Shown: positions 1 through 6,803, counted from the first letter of the stretch. The stretch: DNA of 16,637 nucleotides from Porticoccaceae bacterium (GCA_023229065.1 JALNZZ010000034.1:1-16637); one strand, 5' to 3'. Numbers and translations: made by a program. The notes: generated from the letters alone by a model not told the origin.

Positions 1-107
1 TATTCAACATTATTGACGTGCCCGTAAGGGTCGCCATCCATCCAGCGGGTGGGAATATCGACCCAGTAGAAATACTGGCTTCTCTGCTCGTTGGTTTTCT
101 CGTTCAT
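1..107 (-). CDS. Acyl-CoA thioesterase, hotdog fold (5' part only, cut by window edge)
   Basis: Only the first 35 codons are in the window. Reading the minus strand from the ATG at 107 gives a protein whose residues 15-34 are WVDIPTRWMDGDPYGHVNNV. The pattern TRWMD-x-D-x-YGHVNN is the characteristic N-terminal active-site strand/helix of 4-hydroxybenzoyl-CoA thioesterase/YbgC-type hotdog thioesterases. These hydrolyse acyl-CoA or aryl-CoA thioesters in the cytoplasm. The usual family form is TRWMDNDxYGHVNN, so the Gly after WMD is a small deviation. An AGGA ribosome-binding site lies 9 nt upstream of the ATG. It is divergent from the FAD oxidoreductase gene, with a 137-bp shared control region. 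The acyl substrate cannot be told from this fragment. Confidence 0.75.
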   Translation of the reverse strand, partial: MNEKTNEQRSQYFYWVDIPTRWMDGDPYGHVNNVE

Positions 108-180
108 GAATTTTTGTCCTGAATGTTGACCTTGAATAGTGGGTGACCTGAGATACAAAGGATTGAGGTTTGGGATGTTG

Positions 181-196
181 TTGTCAATATTGATAA
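181..196. promoter_or_regulatory. Near-palindromic operator candidate in the divergent control region
   Basis: TTGTCAATATTGATAA has a perfect 10-bp core palindrome (TCAATATTGA, 184-193). One mismatched pair follows on each side and then outer TT/AA, so 14 of 16 positions are symmetric. It lies between the divergent thioesterase and FAD-oxidoreductase genes, 49 bp before the GTG at 245, where a dimeric repressor or activator would be expected. No regulator gene is adjacent inside the window, and a chance AT-rich palindrome is possible. I did not find a convincing -35/-10 pair in this 137-bp gap. Confidence 0.3.
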
Positions 197-244
197 TGGC
201 TTTTGGTCTTTTCGTGCGGTTAATGTAATGGGAAAAACAATACT

Positions 245-1354
245 GTGGATACCGTAGATTGCGTGGTGATCGGTGCAGGAGTAGTGGGGTTGGCCATTGC
301 TCGCGAACTCTCTCTGTCCGGTAGGGAGGTCGTCATACTGGAAGGGGAAGATGCTTTTGGAAGCTGGACGAGTGCGCGCAACAGTGAAGTTATCCATGCC
401 GGAATTTATTATCCGCAGGGATCACTCAAGGCACGCTTATGTGTCAGGGGACGCGATCTGCTATATGAATACTGTGAGAGCCGAGGTGTAGCCTACAGCC
501 GCTGCGGCAAGCTTATAGTGGCAACTGACGCGGAGCAGCTGGCTACTCTGGAAAGCATCGCCAGCGCGGCCCGCCGTAATGGTGTTGATGATGTGAGCTT
601 GCTCAGTGCTGACGAGGCTGTGGCACTGGAACCCCAGTTGAGTTGTGTGGGGGCTTTGCTGTCTCCCTCCAGCGGTATTATTGATACCCATGCCTACATG
701 TTGTCATTGTTGGGAGAGGCGGAGGCACACGGTGCGGTGCTGGCCTATTGCACCACAGTGACAGGCCTGCAGCGGGCATCAGATGGCATTGAAATAACCA
801 CGAACGACGAACAGAGTCCACAGTTAAAGGCACAGTTGGTGGTCAATTCGGCTGGATTGGCAGCTCCCGCTGTTGCCTCCCTGCTCGAGGCCCTACCGCC
901 GGAGCAAGTGCCCAAGGCCTATTACGCCAAGGGTAGCTACTACAGCCTGGCTGGACGGTCGCCATTCTCCCGGTTGATCTACCCGGTTCCGGAGCAGGGT
1001 GGGCTTGGCGTCCATCTGACTCTGGATCTGGGCGGGCAGGCGCGCTTTGGGCCTGATGTGGAGTGGGTCGAAGAGCTGGATTATGAGGTCGACCCCTCTC
1101 GGGCAGCTGGTTTCTACGAAGCCATCCGGTGTTATTGGCCGGGTTTGAAGGAGGGAGTCCTCAGCCCGGGCTATGCCGGTATCCGCCCCAAGATATCGGG
1201 CCCAGATCAGGCCGCAGCAGATTTTCTTATATCCGGCCCAGCTGATCATGGCTGCCGCGGAATCATCAATCTGTTCGGAATCGAGTCACCAGGCCTTACG
1301 GCGTCACTGGCTATTGCTGAGCTTGTTGCCGATATGGCGAACACAACGAATTGA
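245..1354 (+). CDS. lhgO: L-2-hydroxyglutarate dehydrogenase-like FAD-dependent oxidoreductase (LhgO/L2HGDH family)
   Basis: A 369-residue flavoprotein of the DAO (D-amino-acid-oxidase-like) superfamily. The dinucleotide-binding motif GAGVVG is at residues 10-15. The family-specific stretch RNSEVIHAGIYYP is at residues 44-56, followed by GSLKARLCVRGR. The C-terminal motif FGIESPGLTASLAIAE matches the FAD-contacting end of LhgO/L2HGDH proteins. Characterised family members oxidise L-2-hydroxyglutarate to 2-oxoglutarate and pass electrons to the membrane quinone pool. That substrate is inferred here, as paralogues with other 2-hydroxyacids exist. The start is GTG at 245; no in-frame ATG lies just upstream. 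The Shine-Dalgarno is weak, and the region just before the start is the A-rich motif AAAAACAA (233-240). The gene ends 9 nt before the GMC dehydrogenase, so the two are very likely cotranscribed. Confidence 0.8.
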   Translation: MDTVDCVVIGAGVVGLAIARELSLSGREVVILEGEDAFGSWTSARNSEVIHAGIYYPQGSLKARLCVRGRDLLYEYCESRGVAYSRCGKLIVATDAEQLATLESIASAARRNGVDDVSLLSADEAVALEPQLSCVGALLSPSSGIIDTHAYMLSLLGEAEAHGAVLAYCTTVTGLQRASDGIEITTNDEQSPQLKAQLVVNSAGLAAPAVASLLEALPPEQVPKAYYAKGSYYSLAGRSPFSRLIYPVPEQGGLGVHLTLDLGGQARFGPDVEWVEELDYEVDPSRAAGFYEAIRCYWPGLKEGVLSPGYAGIRPKISGPDQAAADFLISGPADHGCRGIINLFGIESPGLTASLAIAELVADMANTTN

Positions 1355-1363
1355 GGTTGAAGG

Positions 1364-2989
1364 GTGATGCGCAATTGCGGGGATTATGACTTTATTGTTG
1401 TCGGTGCGGGTTCTGCCGGCTGCGTGCTGGCTAACCGTCTGACAGCCTGTGGTAAGTACCGGGTACTGTTGCTGGAAGCCGGAGGGCGGGACAGCAATCC
1501 GTGGATCCATATTCCGCTGGGCTACGGCAAGCTGTTCAAAGACAGCAAGGTCAATTGGCTATACGAAACGGAACCCCAGGCACAGCTGAATAATCGCCGT
1601 ATTGCCCAGCCACGGGGCAAGGTGTTGGGCGGCTCAAGCTCTATCAATGGTCTGGTGTACATCCGCGGACAGCAACAGGATTTTGATGGTTGGCGTGATG
1701 CGGGCAATCACGGCTGGGGCTGGGAGGATGTCCTGCCGTACTTTATAAAGGCTGAGGATCAGGTACGCGGTGAAGATGAGTTTCACGGCGTCGGTGGCCC
1801 CTTGTCGGTTTCCGACCAAAGTGAGCCCCATGAACTATGCGACGCTTTTATTGCCGCAGCAGAACAGTATGGCTTGCCCCGTAATGATGATTTTAATGGC
1901 GCGGCCCAGGAGGGAGTCGGGTACTATCAGACCACCTCGCGCAAGGGGGTGCGTTGTAGCAGCGCCAAGGCGTACCTTGTTCCGGCCCGGCAACGACCGA
2001 ACTTGACCATCATGACCGGTGCCTTGGTGACGCGAGTGCGTTTTGATGGCGTTGTGGCTAGTGGTGTCGAGTGGCTGTCGCAGGGGCAGCCCTGCTATGC
2101 CCGTGCCGGGCGTGAGGTCATTCTCTCCGGCGGTGCGATCAATACACCGCAATTGTTGCAGCTGTCGGGTGTTGGCCCGGCACCGTTGCTCGCGCAGTAT
2201 GGAGTAGAGCTGGTGCACGACCTGCCGGGAGTGGGAGAGGGATTGCAGGACCACTTGCAGGTTCGCACGGTCAACCGCTGCACCAAGCCGATAACACTGA
2301 ATGATGATATGCGGAGCCTGTGGCGGCAGGCCCGGCTGGGGTTGCGCTATGCCTTGTTTCGCAAGGGTGGGCTGACTATCAGTGCCGGGTATGCGGGGGC
2401 TTTCTATCGCACAGCGGCAGAGCTGAACAGACCGGATATTCAGGTGCATTTCATTACGTTCAGTACTACCAGGATGGGTGATCAGTTACATCCCTATTCC
2501 GCATTTACAGCCTCTGTCTGTCAACTGCGGCCGGAAAGCCGTGGCTCAGTGCGGATTCAAAGTGCCGATCCTGCCATTGCTCCCACTATTGACCCCAATT
2601 ATCTAGCAGCAGAGATCGATCGAACGACAAATGTTGAGGGACTCAAGGTGCTGCGCCAGATTCTGCAGGCGCCGGCCATGCGTCCCCTTATTGAGTCTGA
2701 AGTGGAGCCTGGTCCCGCCTGTGTGTCGGACGACGATCTGCTTGAGTACTGTCGCCAGCAGGGGGCTTCAATTTACCACCCAACCTGCACAGCTCGGATG
2801 GGCAGTGATAGGCTGGCAGTAGTGGATGAGCGCTTGCGGGTCCACGGGGTACAGGGGCTGAGGGTGGCTGACGGCTCCATCATGCCCTCTTTGGTGTCTG
2901 GAAACAGCAATGCTGCGATTATCATGATAGGTGAAAAGGCAGCCGACATGATTCTTGAAGATTGCAATAGGATAGGTGCCCCAGAATAG
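1364..2989 (+). CDS. GMC-family FAD-dependent dehydrogenase (choline/alcohol dehydrogenase-like)
   Basis: A 541-residue glucose-methanol-choline oxidoreductase. The N-terminal FAD motif is GAGSAG with downstream LLEAGG. GMC signature 1 (GKVLGGSSSINGLVYIRG) and signature 2 (SGGAINTPQLLQLSGVG) are intact. The C-terminal catalytic pair is visible as His472 in YHPTCTARMG and Asn516 in SGNSNA. The usual family form of the first motif is YHPxGTCRMG, so CTA for GTC is a mild variation. Overall layout resembles AlkJ/BetA-type dehydrogenases, which oxidise alcohols and pass electrons to the respiratory chain; the substrate here is unknown. Two start codons are adjacent, GTG 1364 and ATG 1367. GAGG at 1353-1356, inside the upstream stop region, serves either. 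It is almost certainly cotranscribed with the L-2-hydroxyglutarate dehydrogenase-like gene. It converges with panB. Confidence 0.88.
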   Translation: MMRNCGDYDFIVVGAGSAGCVLANRLTACGKYRVLLLEAGGRDSNPWIHIPLGYGKLFKDSKVNWLYETEPQAQLNNRRIAQPRGKVLGGSSSINGLVYIRGQQQDFDGWRDAGNHGWGWEDVLPYFIKAEDQVRGEDEFHGVGGPLSVSDQSEPHELCDAFIAAAEQYGLPRNDDFNGAAQEGVGYYQTTSRKGVRCSSAKAYLVPARQRPNLTIMTGALVTRVRFDGVVASGVEWLSQGQPCYARAGREVILSGGAINTPQLLQLSGVGPAPLLAQYGVELVHDLPGVGEGLQDHLQVRTVNRCTKPITLNDDMRSLWRQARLGLRYALFRKGGLTISAGYAGAFYRTAAELNRPDIQVHFITFSTTRMGDQLHPYSAFTASVCQLRPESRGSVRIQSADPAIAPTIDPNYLAAEIDRTTNVEGLKVLRQILQAPAMRPLIESEVEPGPACVSDDDLLEYCRQQGASIYHPTCTARMGSDRLAVVDERLRVHGVQGLRVADGSIMPSLVSGNSNAAIIMIGEKAADMILEDCNRIGAPE

Positions 2990-3005
2990 GTGCCACGGTC
3001 CTTGG

Positions 3006-3048
3006 GGATTAGCTGGCGGCATCTCTTCGCGACTCATGCCGCCAATCC
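3006..3048. terminator. Strong hairpin between convergent GMC and panB genes, possible transcription stop
   Basis: A 9-bp stem TGGCGGCAT/ATGCCGCCA (3014-3022 with 3036-3044) encloses a 13-nt loop. GGATT (3006-3010) can stack an outer segment with AATCC (3044-3048) across a short bulge. It sits 16 nt after the GMC stop codon and about 120 nt beyond the panB stop on the other strand. This is a natural place for a bidirectional stop. Neither side has a real T-run, so intrinsic termination would be inefficient. The hairpin could instead protect the mRNA 3' end. Confidence 0.4.
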
Positions 3049-3166
3049 TCAGTGAGATGCTAACTGGCAGCTGGCAGAGTGAGAGCAGCTCAATCTGCCG
3101 CTGGTGGGGTAAAGGGGAGCGTTTCTGGCGTTGCTGATAAGCCCCGGCTTCACTTGCTGCTGGCTA

Positions 3167-3943
3167 CTAGGCCTCAGGAAAGCTGCCTGCACGCACAGCC
3201 GTGGCAAAAGCCTCCATTGCGCCCTGGATACTGCCTGTTTCCGCCAGGAAGTTTTTGCTGAAACGTGGCTGTCGTGGTGAGAGGCCGAGAATATCGTAGA
3301 GCACCAGTACCTGGCCATCGGTACCGGGTCCAGCGCCAATGCCGATCACGGGAATGTCCAGGGTCTGACTGATTTGGGTGGCGAGGGGTGTCGGTACACA
3401 TTCCAGTACCAGCAGATCGGCACCTGCTTCCTGTAGCAGAACTGCATCTCCGAGTATTTGTGTCGCCGCCGCGTCGTCCTTGCCCTGTACTCGGTAGCCG
3501 CCCAGTTTGTGCACGGACTGCGGCGTCAGGCCCAGGTGGGCGCATACCGGGATGCCGCGCTCTGCGAGCAACAGTACAGTCTCTTCCAGCCAGGCACCGC
3601 CTTCGAGTTTTACCATATGAGCACCGGCCTGCATCAGGGCTGCGGCATTGTCCAGTGCCTGGAGTTCGCTGGCATAGGCCATAAAGGGAAAGTCGGCGAT
3701 GATCAGCGACTTGCTGTTGCCGCGCGCCACGGCCTGGGTGTGGTGACACATGTCATCCATGGTGACGGGTACAGTGCTGTCGTAGCCCAGTACTACGTTG
3801 CCAAGGGAGTCGCCTACCAGCACCACTTCGATACCAGCCAGTTCGGCAAGACGGGCAAAGGAGGCGTCGTAGGCCGTGAGCACGGCGAACTTTTCGCCGG
3901 CGGCTTTCATGGCCTTGAGGCTGGTCAGGTTGATGTTTTTCAT
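3167..3943 (-). CDS. panB: 3-methyl-2-oxobutanoate hydroxymethyltransferase
   Basis: PanB transfers a hydroxymethyl group from 5,10-methylene-tetrahydrofolate to 3-methyl-2-oxobutanoate, giving ketopantoate, the first committed step of pantothenate/CoA synthesis in the cytoplasm. The 258 residues match the family length of about 260. Metal ligands Asp45 (VGDSLGN), Asp84 (IADFPFMAY) and Glu114 (VKLEGG) are present, and so is the catalytic Glu181 in LECVP. The GIGAGPGTDGQVLV motif is intact. The ATG at 3943 has GAGGAT 7 nt upstream. It is the last gene of the pcnB-folK-kinase-panB series, 56 nt after the kinase. Its partner panC does not follow: the next gene downstream is the convergent GMC dehydrogenase. 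Linkage to folK makes sense because PanB consumes a folate cofactor. Confidence 0.97.
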   Translation of the reverse strand: MKNINLTSLKAMKAAGEKFAVLTAYDASFARLAELAGIEVVLVGDSLGNVVLGYDSTVPVTMDDMCHHTQAVARGNSKSLIIADFPFMAYASELQALDNAAALMQAGAHMVKLEGGAWLEETVLLLAERGIPVCAHLGLTPQSVHKLGGYRVQGKDDAAATQILGDAVLLQEAGADLLVLECVPTPLATQISQTLDIPVIGIGAGPGTDGQVLVLYDILGLSPRQPRFSKNFLAETGSIQGAMEAFATAVRAGSFPEA

Positions 3944-3999
3944 AGCGCTGATCCTCTCGCTGGGGCAGAGTCGCTGCCAGCTGCGTAAAGCATGCCCCG

Positions 4000-4683
4000 T
4001 TAGGGGTGCGGAGTGGGATTGAAGTAATGTTTGCCGCTCTTGATGGTCAGCAGGTACTCCACCAAGGTACGGTAGTCGCCATCGTTGTTCACCAGGTCGA
4101 TCTCGGTGGCGTTGACGATCAGCAGTGGCGCCTGCTCGTAATAGTAGAAGAACTGCGTGTAGGCATCGTTGAGGGTGCGAAGATAGGCCGGGTCAATATT
4201 CTGCTCCATGGGCGTACCGCGGTGCTGGATGCGTTCCATCAGCACATCGGTGGGTGCCTGCAGGTAGATCACCAGGTCTGGAGTGGGGGCATCGACAGTG
4301 AGCTGGGAGTATACGTTTTGGTACAGCTCCAGCTCGTCGTCATCGAGCGTGACCTGAGCGAACAGAGGGTCTTTCTCCATCAGAAAGTCGGCGATACTCA
4401 CTGGCTGAAAGATATCCCGTTGGCGCAGAGCCTGGAGTTGCTTGACGCGCTGGAACAGAAAAAACAGCTGGGTAGGCAGTGCTGCTGAGCGGCGATCGGT
4501 ATAGAACTTTTCGAGAAAAGGGTTTTCCTCGGCCTGTTCCAGCAAAGTGTCGTAGTTGAAAGTATGGGCGAGGCGCTTGGCGAGGCTGGTTTTACCCACA
4601 CCAATGGGACCTTCTACCGCGATAAAGCGCGGCAGTTCATAGCTACTCAGGTCCAGGTTGATATCGTTGGCGAGCAATTCCAC
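4000..4683 (-). CDS. Deoxynucleoside kinase (dCK/dGK-type P-loop kinase)
   Basis: A 227-residue P-loop kinase of the deoxynucleoside kinase family, which phosphorylates salvaged deoxynucleosides (often dA/dG) with ATP in the cytoplasm. The Walker A sequence GPIGVGKTS is at residues 25-33 within FIAVEGPIGVGKTSLAKRL. It is followed by LLEQAEENPFLEKFY, LFFLFQR, and ADFLMEKDPLFA, the bacterial counterpart of the catalytic substrate segment. The lid region is MERIQHRGTPMEQ. The reading frame stays open far upstream, to 4893, but that part is the shadow of folK. I choose GTG at 4683: it follows the folK stop (4687-4685) by one base and has GGAG 6 nt before it. This is tight translational coupling. 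Nucleoside specificity cannot be read from sequence. Confidence 0.88.
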   Translation of the reverse strand: MELLANDINLDLSSYELPRFIAVEGPIGVGKTSLAKRLAHTFNYDTLLEQAEENPFLEKFYTDRRSAALPTQLFFLFQRVKQLQALRQRDIFQPVSIADFLMEKDPLFAQVTLDDDELELYQNVYSQLTVDAPTPDLVIYLQAPTDVLMERIQHRGTPMEQNIDPAYLRTLNDAYTQFFYYYEQAPLLIVNATEIDLVNNDGDYRTLVEYLLTIKSGKHYFNPTPHP

Positions 4684-4684
4684 A

Positions 4685-5182
4685 TCATTCTCCGTCAGAG
4701 TCGCGGACAATACCGCCTGACTCGCACTTTGCCAAGAGTTCCGTGAGAGGAGTTCCGTTCGGCAGAACCAGTGTTGGCACCAGATCAGCAAGAGGGTAGA
4801 GCACGAAGTTACGCTCTGCCAGGCGGGGATGGGGCACGGTGAGGTCGGGCTCGGTGACCACTTGATCACCATATAGGAGGATATCCAGGTCAAGAGTACG
4901 CGCTGCCCAGCGTTGGTTGCGCTGCCGGCCCTGGGCCTGCTCTATGGACTGTAACGCTGCCAGCAAAAGTCTGGCGGGAAGGCGAGTGTGGAGCTCGGCG
5001 ACTCCATTGAGGTAGTCGGGTTGCTCGCCGGGGCCGATTGCGGCGCTACGATACCAGGGTGAGACCGCCACCAGCTGTGAATCCGGCAGCTTGGCCAGGG
5101 CGGCTATGGCCCTGTCCACCTGGCGCCGGGGGTTGCCGAGGTTGCTGCCTATGGCGATGAAAGCGGTTGCCTCCGCGCTCAA
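4685..5182 (-). CDS. folK: 6-hydroxymethyl-7,8-dihydropterin pyrophosphokinase
   Basis: FolK transfers pyrophosphate from ATP to 6-hydroxymethyl-dihydropterin in tetrahydrofolate synthesis. The 165-residue protein has the N-terminal IGSNLGNP (11-18) and pterin-pocket segment YLNGVAEL. The magnesium-binding RTLDLDILLYGD carries Asp98 and Asp100 (equivalents of E. coli Asp95/Asp97). VPHPRLAERNFVLYPL is also intact. Translation starts at an unusual TTG (5182) whose last two bases plus the next form the pcnB stop (TTGA, 4-nt overlap). GGAGGTGA, a full anti-16S match, is placed 6-8 nt upstream. The rare start codon is thus offset by an ideal ribosome-binding site, and folK is probably translated by ribosomes finishing pcnB. 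Confidence 0.95.
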   Translation of the reverse strand: MSAEATAFIAIGSNLGNPRRQVDRAIAALAKLPDSQLVAVSPWYRSAAIGPGEQPDYLNGVAELHTRLPARLLLAALQSIEQAQGRQRNQRWAARTLDLDILLYGDQVVTEPDLTVPHPRLAERNFVLYPLADLVPTLVLPNGTPLTELLAKCESGGIVRDSDGE

Positions 5183-6534
5183 GCAGGTTCACCTCCACCG
5201 GATTTGGGGCGCGAGCGGCGACGACGGCGTTTAGTGCCGCTGCCGCGGTTGCCCAGGGCATCGACCATCGCTTGGCGCTCAGCTTCGCCAACATCTTGAT
5301 AGCGAGTCCACCACCGGCCTAGTCCATCAAGATTCTCACCGGCTTGTTCGCGCAGTAGCACGAAGTCGTAGGCGGCGCGAAAACGAGGTAGCTCTACCAA
5401 GTGTGCAGCGCGACGACCGTGGCGTAGCGGCAGCCGTTGTTGCATGTCCCAGATTTCACGCATGGGGAGAGTGAAGCGGCGCGGGATGGCAAGGCGCTCC
5501 ACTTGCTGAGTCACCACCTTGCCGCCAGCCCTTTGTAGCGCCATCACCGGATTTTCCCCCTTGGCCTGCAAGTAGGCTGCGGTCTTCAACACCACGGGCC
5601 ACAGCAGTGCTGCGAGCAGGAATGCCGGGGTCACTCGCTTGCCGTCGTGAATTCTGGCATCGGTGTTAGCCATGGCCTGCTCGATAAAGCGTAGATTGAA
5701 GCCGTCGTCGGTCTCCAGCAGTGGCGCTACAGTGGGGAACAGCTCGCTAAACAAGCCAAGCTCGCGCAGGGTACGGAAAGTAGCGAGAGCGTGGCCGGAC
5801 AGGAACAGTTTCAGCCACTCGTCGAACAGCCGCGCGGGGGGAATATCCCGGAGCAGCGGCGCCAGAGGGGGAATGGCGGCGGCGGTGGCAGGCTCGATAG
5901 TGAAATCTAGCTTGGCGGCAAAGCGAGCGGCGCGCAGCATGCGCACGGGGTCTTCGCGGAAGCGGGTTTCCGGGTCGCCGATGATACGCAGTAACCGACT
6001 GTCAATGTCGGTCAGGCCATTGGCGTAGTCATAAAGAGTGTTATCGCGGGGGTGATAGTAGAGGGCGTTGACAGTGAAGTCGCGGCGCAGTGCGTCTTCG
6101 TTGATATCGCCGAACACATTGTCGCGCAGCAGCAGGCCGCGATCATTGCGCTGGGCTTCGCGGTGATTGTTGCCATCGTGGCTGGCGCGGAAGGTGGTCA
6201 CTTCCACCATGTCCCGACCCATGTGGACATGGACGATGCGAAAACGGCGGCCCACGATGCGCGAGCGACGGAACAACGCCTTGGCCTGCTCGGGAGTCGC
6301 GTTGGTGGCGACATCAAAGTCCTTGGGGCGACGGCCTAGCAAGATATCCCTCACGCAACCTCCAACGACAAATGCCTGGAACTTGTTGTCCTCGAGGATG
6401 TCTACCACTTTACTGGCGCCACTGCTGATATCTCGCGGTCTGATGGGGTGCTCCCCGGCATGGAGAATCTGTGGGCCGTCGGCAAGAGTACGAGATTGGC
6501 GAGGGGTAAGAAACTTGATGAGCTTTTTCAGCAT
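5179..6534 (-). CDS. pcnB: Poly(A) polymerase I
   Basis: PcnB adds poly(A) tails to RNA 3' ends, marking mRNAs and small RNAs for decay. The protein has 451 residues. The nucleotidyltransferase signature GGCVRDILLGRRPKDFDVAT spans about 58-77 with metal-binding Asp72/Asp74. It is followed by FRIVHVHMGRDMVEVTTFRA, RRDFTVNALYY and the EDPVRMLRAARFAAKL segment that distinguishes PcnB from CCA-adding enzymes only together with context. The tail (RRRRRRSRPK region) is a basic RNA-binding extension typical of PcnB. The ATG at 6534 lacks a clear Shine-Dalgarno, suggesting low expression, as known for E. coli pcnB. A candidate promoter with an extended -10 lies only about 25 nt upstream. The gene follows the small RNA terminator and leads the pcnB-folK-kinase-panB operon. 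Confidence 0.94.
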   Translation of the reverse strand: MLKKLIKFLTPRQSRTLADGPQILHAGEHPIRPRDISSGASKVVDILEDNKFQAFVVGGCVRDILLGRRPKDFDVATNATPEQAKALFRRSRIVGRRFRIVHVHMGRDMVEVTTFRASHDGNNHREAQRNDRGLLLRDNVFGDINEDALRRDFTVNALYYHPRDNTLYDYANGLTDIDSRLLRIIGDPETRFREDPVRMLRAARFAAKLDFTIEPATAAAIPPLAPLLRDIPPARLFDEWLKLFLSGHALATFRTLRELGLFSELFPTVAPLLETDDGFNLRFIEQAMANTDARIHDGKRVTPAFLLAALLWPVVLKTAAYLQAKGENPVMALQRAGGKVVTQQVERLAIPRRFTLPMREIWDMQQRLPLRHGRRAAHLVELPRFRAAYDFVLLREQAGENLDGLGRWWTRYQDVGEAERQAMVDALGNRGSGTKRRRRRSRPKSGGGEPA

Positions 6535-6560
6535 CGCTTGTCAATCGTGGGAAAAACGGC

Positions 6561-6587
6561 AGTTTAGCACAGGCAGAGCCAGCTCAA
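6561..6587 (-). promoter_or_regulatory. Probable sigma-70 promoter of the pcnB operon
   Basis: On the minus strand TTGAGC (6587-6582) is followed after 15 nt by TAAACT (6566-6561). TAAACT is preceded by TG plus one base, making an extended -10 (TGCTAAACT) that can tolerate the short spacer. Predicted transcription start is near 6554, leaving a leader of about 20 nt before the pcnB ATG. The placement between the small RNA terminator and pcnB fits an independent promoter for the housekeeping operon. Confidence 0.4.
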
Positions 6588-6642
6588 ATTGCTGAATAGA
6601 TGGGAAAGGTGTTATGAGCAGGTGGCAAGATAGGATAAGTAG

Positions 6643-6671
6643 AAAAGCAAAAGGGAGGCTTGCGCCTCCCT
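6643..6671 (-). terminator. Intrinsic terminator ending the small RNA (and cbrB read-through)
   Basis: On the minus strand, a perfect 7-bp GC-rich stem GGGAGGC/GCCTCCC (6670-6664 with 6659-6653) is closed by a GCAA tetraloop (6663-6660). One further A-T pair extends the base. TTTT follows at once, then GC and TTTT. On the plus strand no T-run follows, so the polarity is clearly minus. It lies about 300 nt beyond the cbrB stop, too far to be just the cbrB terminator, and about 120-150 nt from the sigma-54 promoter. Confidence 0.88.
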
Positions 6672-6792
6672 CAAGGTCCAGATGCTTGTTGGAAACGGGT
6701 CCTAACCCCCCTGTGTCCTGATAAGCATTCCGTCAGTCAGTTTATTTTTAGTGTTTTTTGTTTTTATTCCGCTGGTTGCTTTTATTCTTATG
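6645..6792 (-). ncRNA. CrcZ-like Hfq-titrating small RNA (candidate, about 148 nt)
   Basis: The minus-strand interval between the sigma-54 promoter (start site near 6792) and the intrinsic terminator has no plausible reading frame. It carries repeated A-rich triplet motifs: AAGAATAA (6789-6782), a 28-nt tract (6768-6741) with several overlapping AAnAAnAA matches such as AATAAAAA, AAAAACAA and AAAAATAA, and AACAAG (6690-6685). Such A-A-N repeats bind the distal face of Hfq, and in Pseudomonas they recruit Hfq/Crc. Gene order cbrA-cbrB-(RNA)-pcnB matches the place of crcZ in Pseudomonas, whose RNA is activated by CbrB with sigma-54 and relieves catabolite repression by sequestering Hfq/Crc. This one is much shorter than the roughly 400-nt CrcZ I recall from P. 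aeruginosa. TAAGCAT near the 5' end (6796-6790, partly upstream of the predicted start) can pair with ATGCTTA (6728-6722), enclosing the A-rich tract. Function is inferred from motif and context; homology of primary sequence is not claimed. Confidence 0.75.
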
Positions 6793-6803
6793 CTTAATAA
6801 GGA

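Noticed and set aside
2972..2994. Direct repeat of ATAGGTGCC across the GMC stop codon
   Set aside because: Only two 9-bp copies with a 14-bp period; no further structure, probably chance or slippage.
4775..4789. TTGGCACC-type GG-N10-GC sequence on the plus strand resembling a sigma-54 promoter
   Set aside because: It is inside folK, antisense, has CAGC instead of TTGC at -12, and leads to no gene or terminator.
4684..4893. 70-codon upstream extension of the kinase frame
   Set aside because: It lies inside folK in another frame; GTG 4683 has a good ribosome-binding site and gives the family length.
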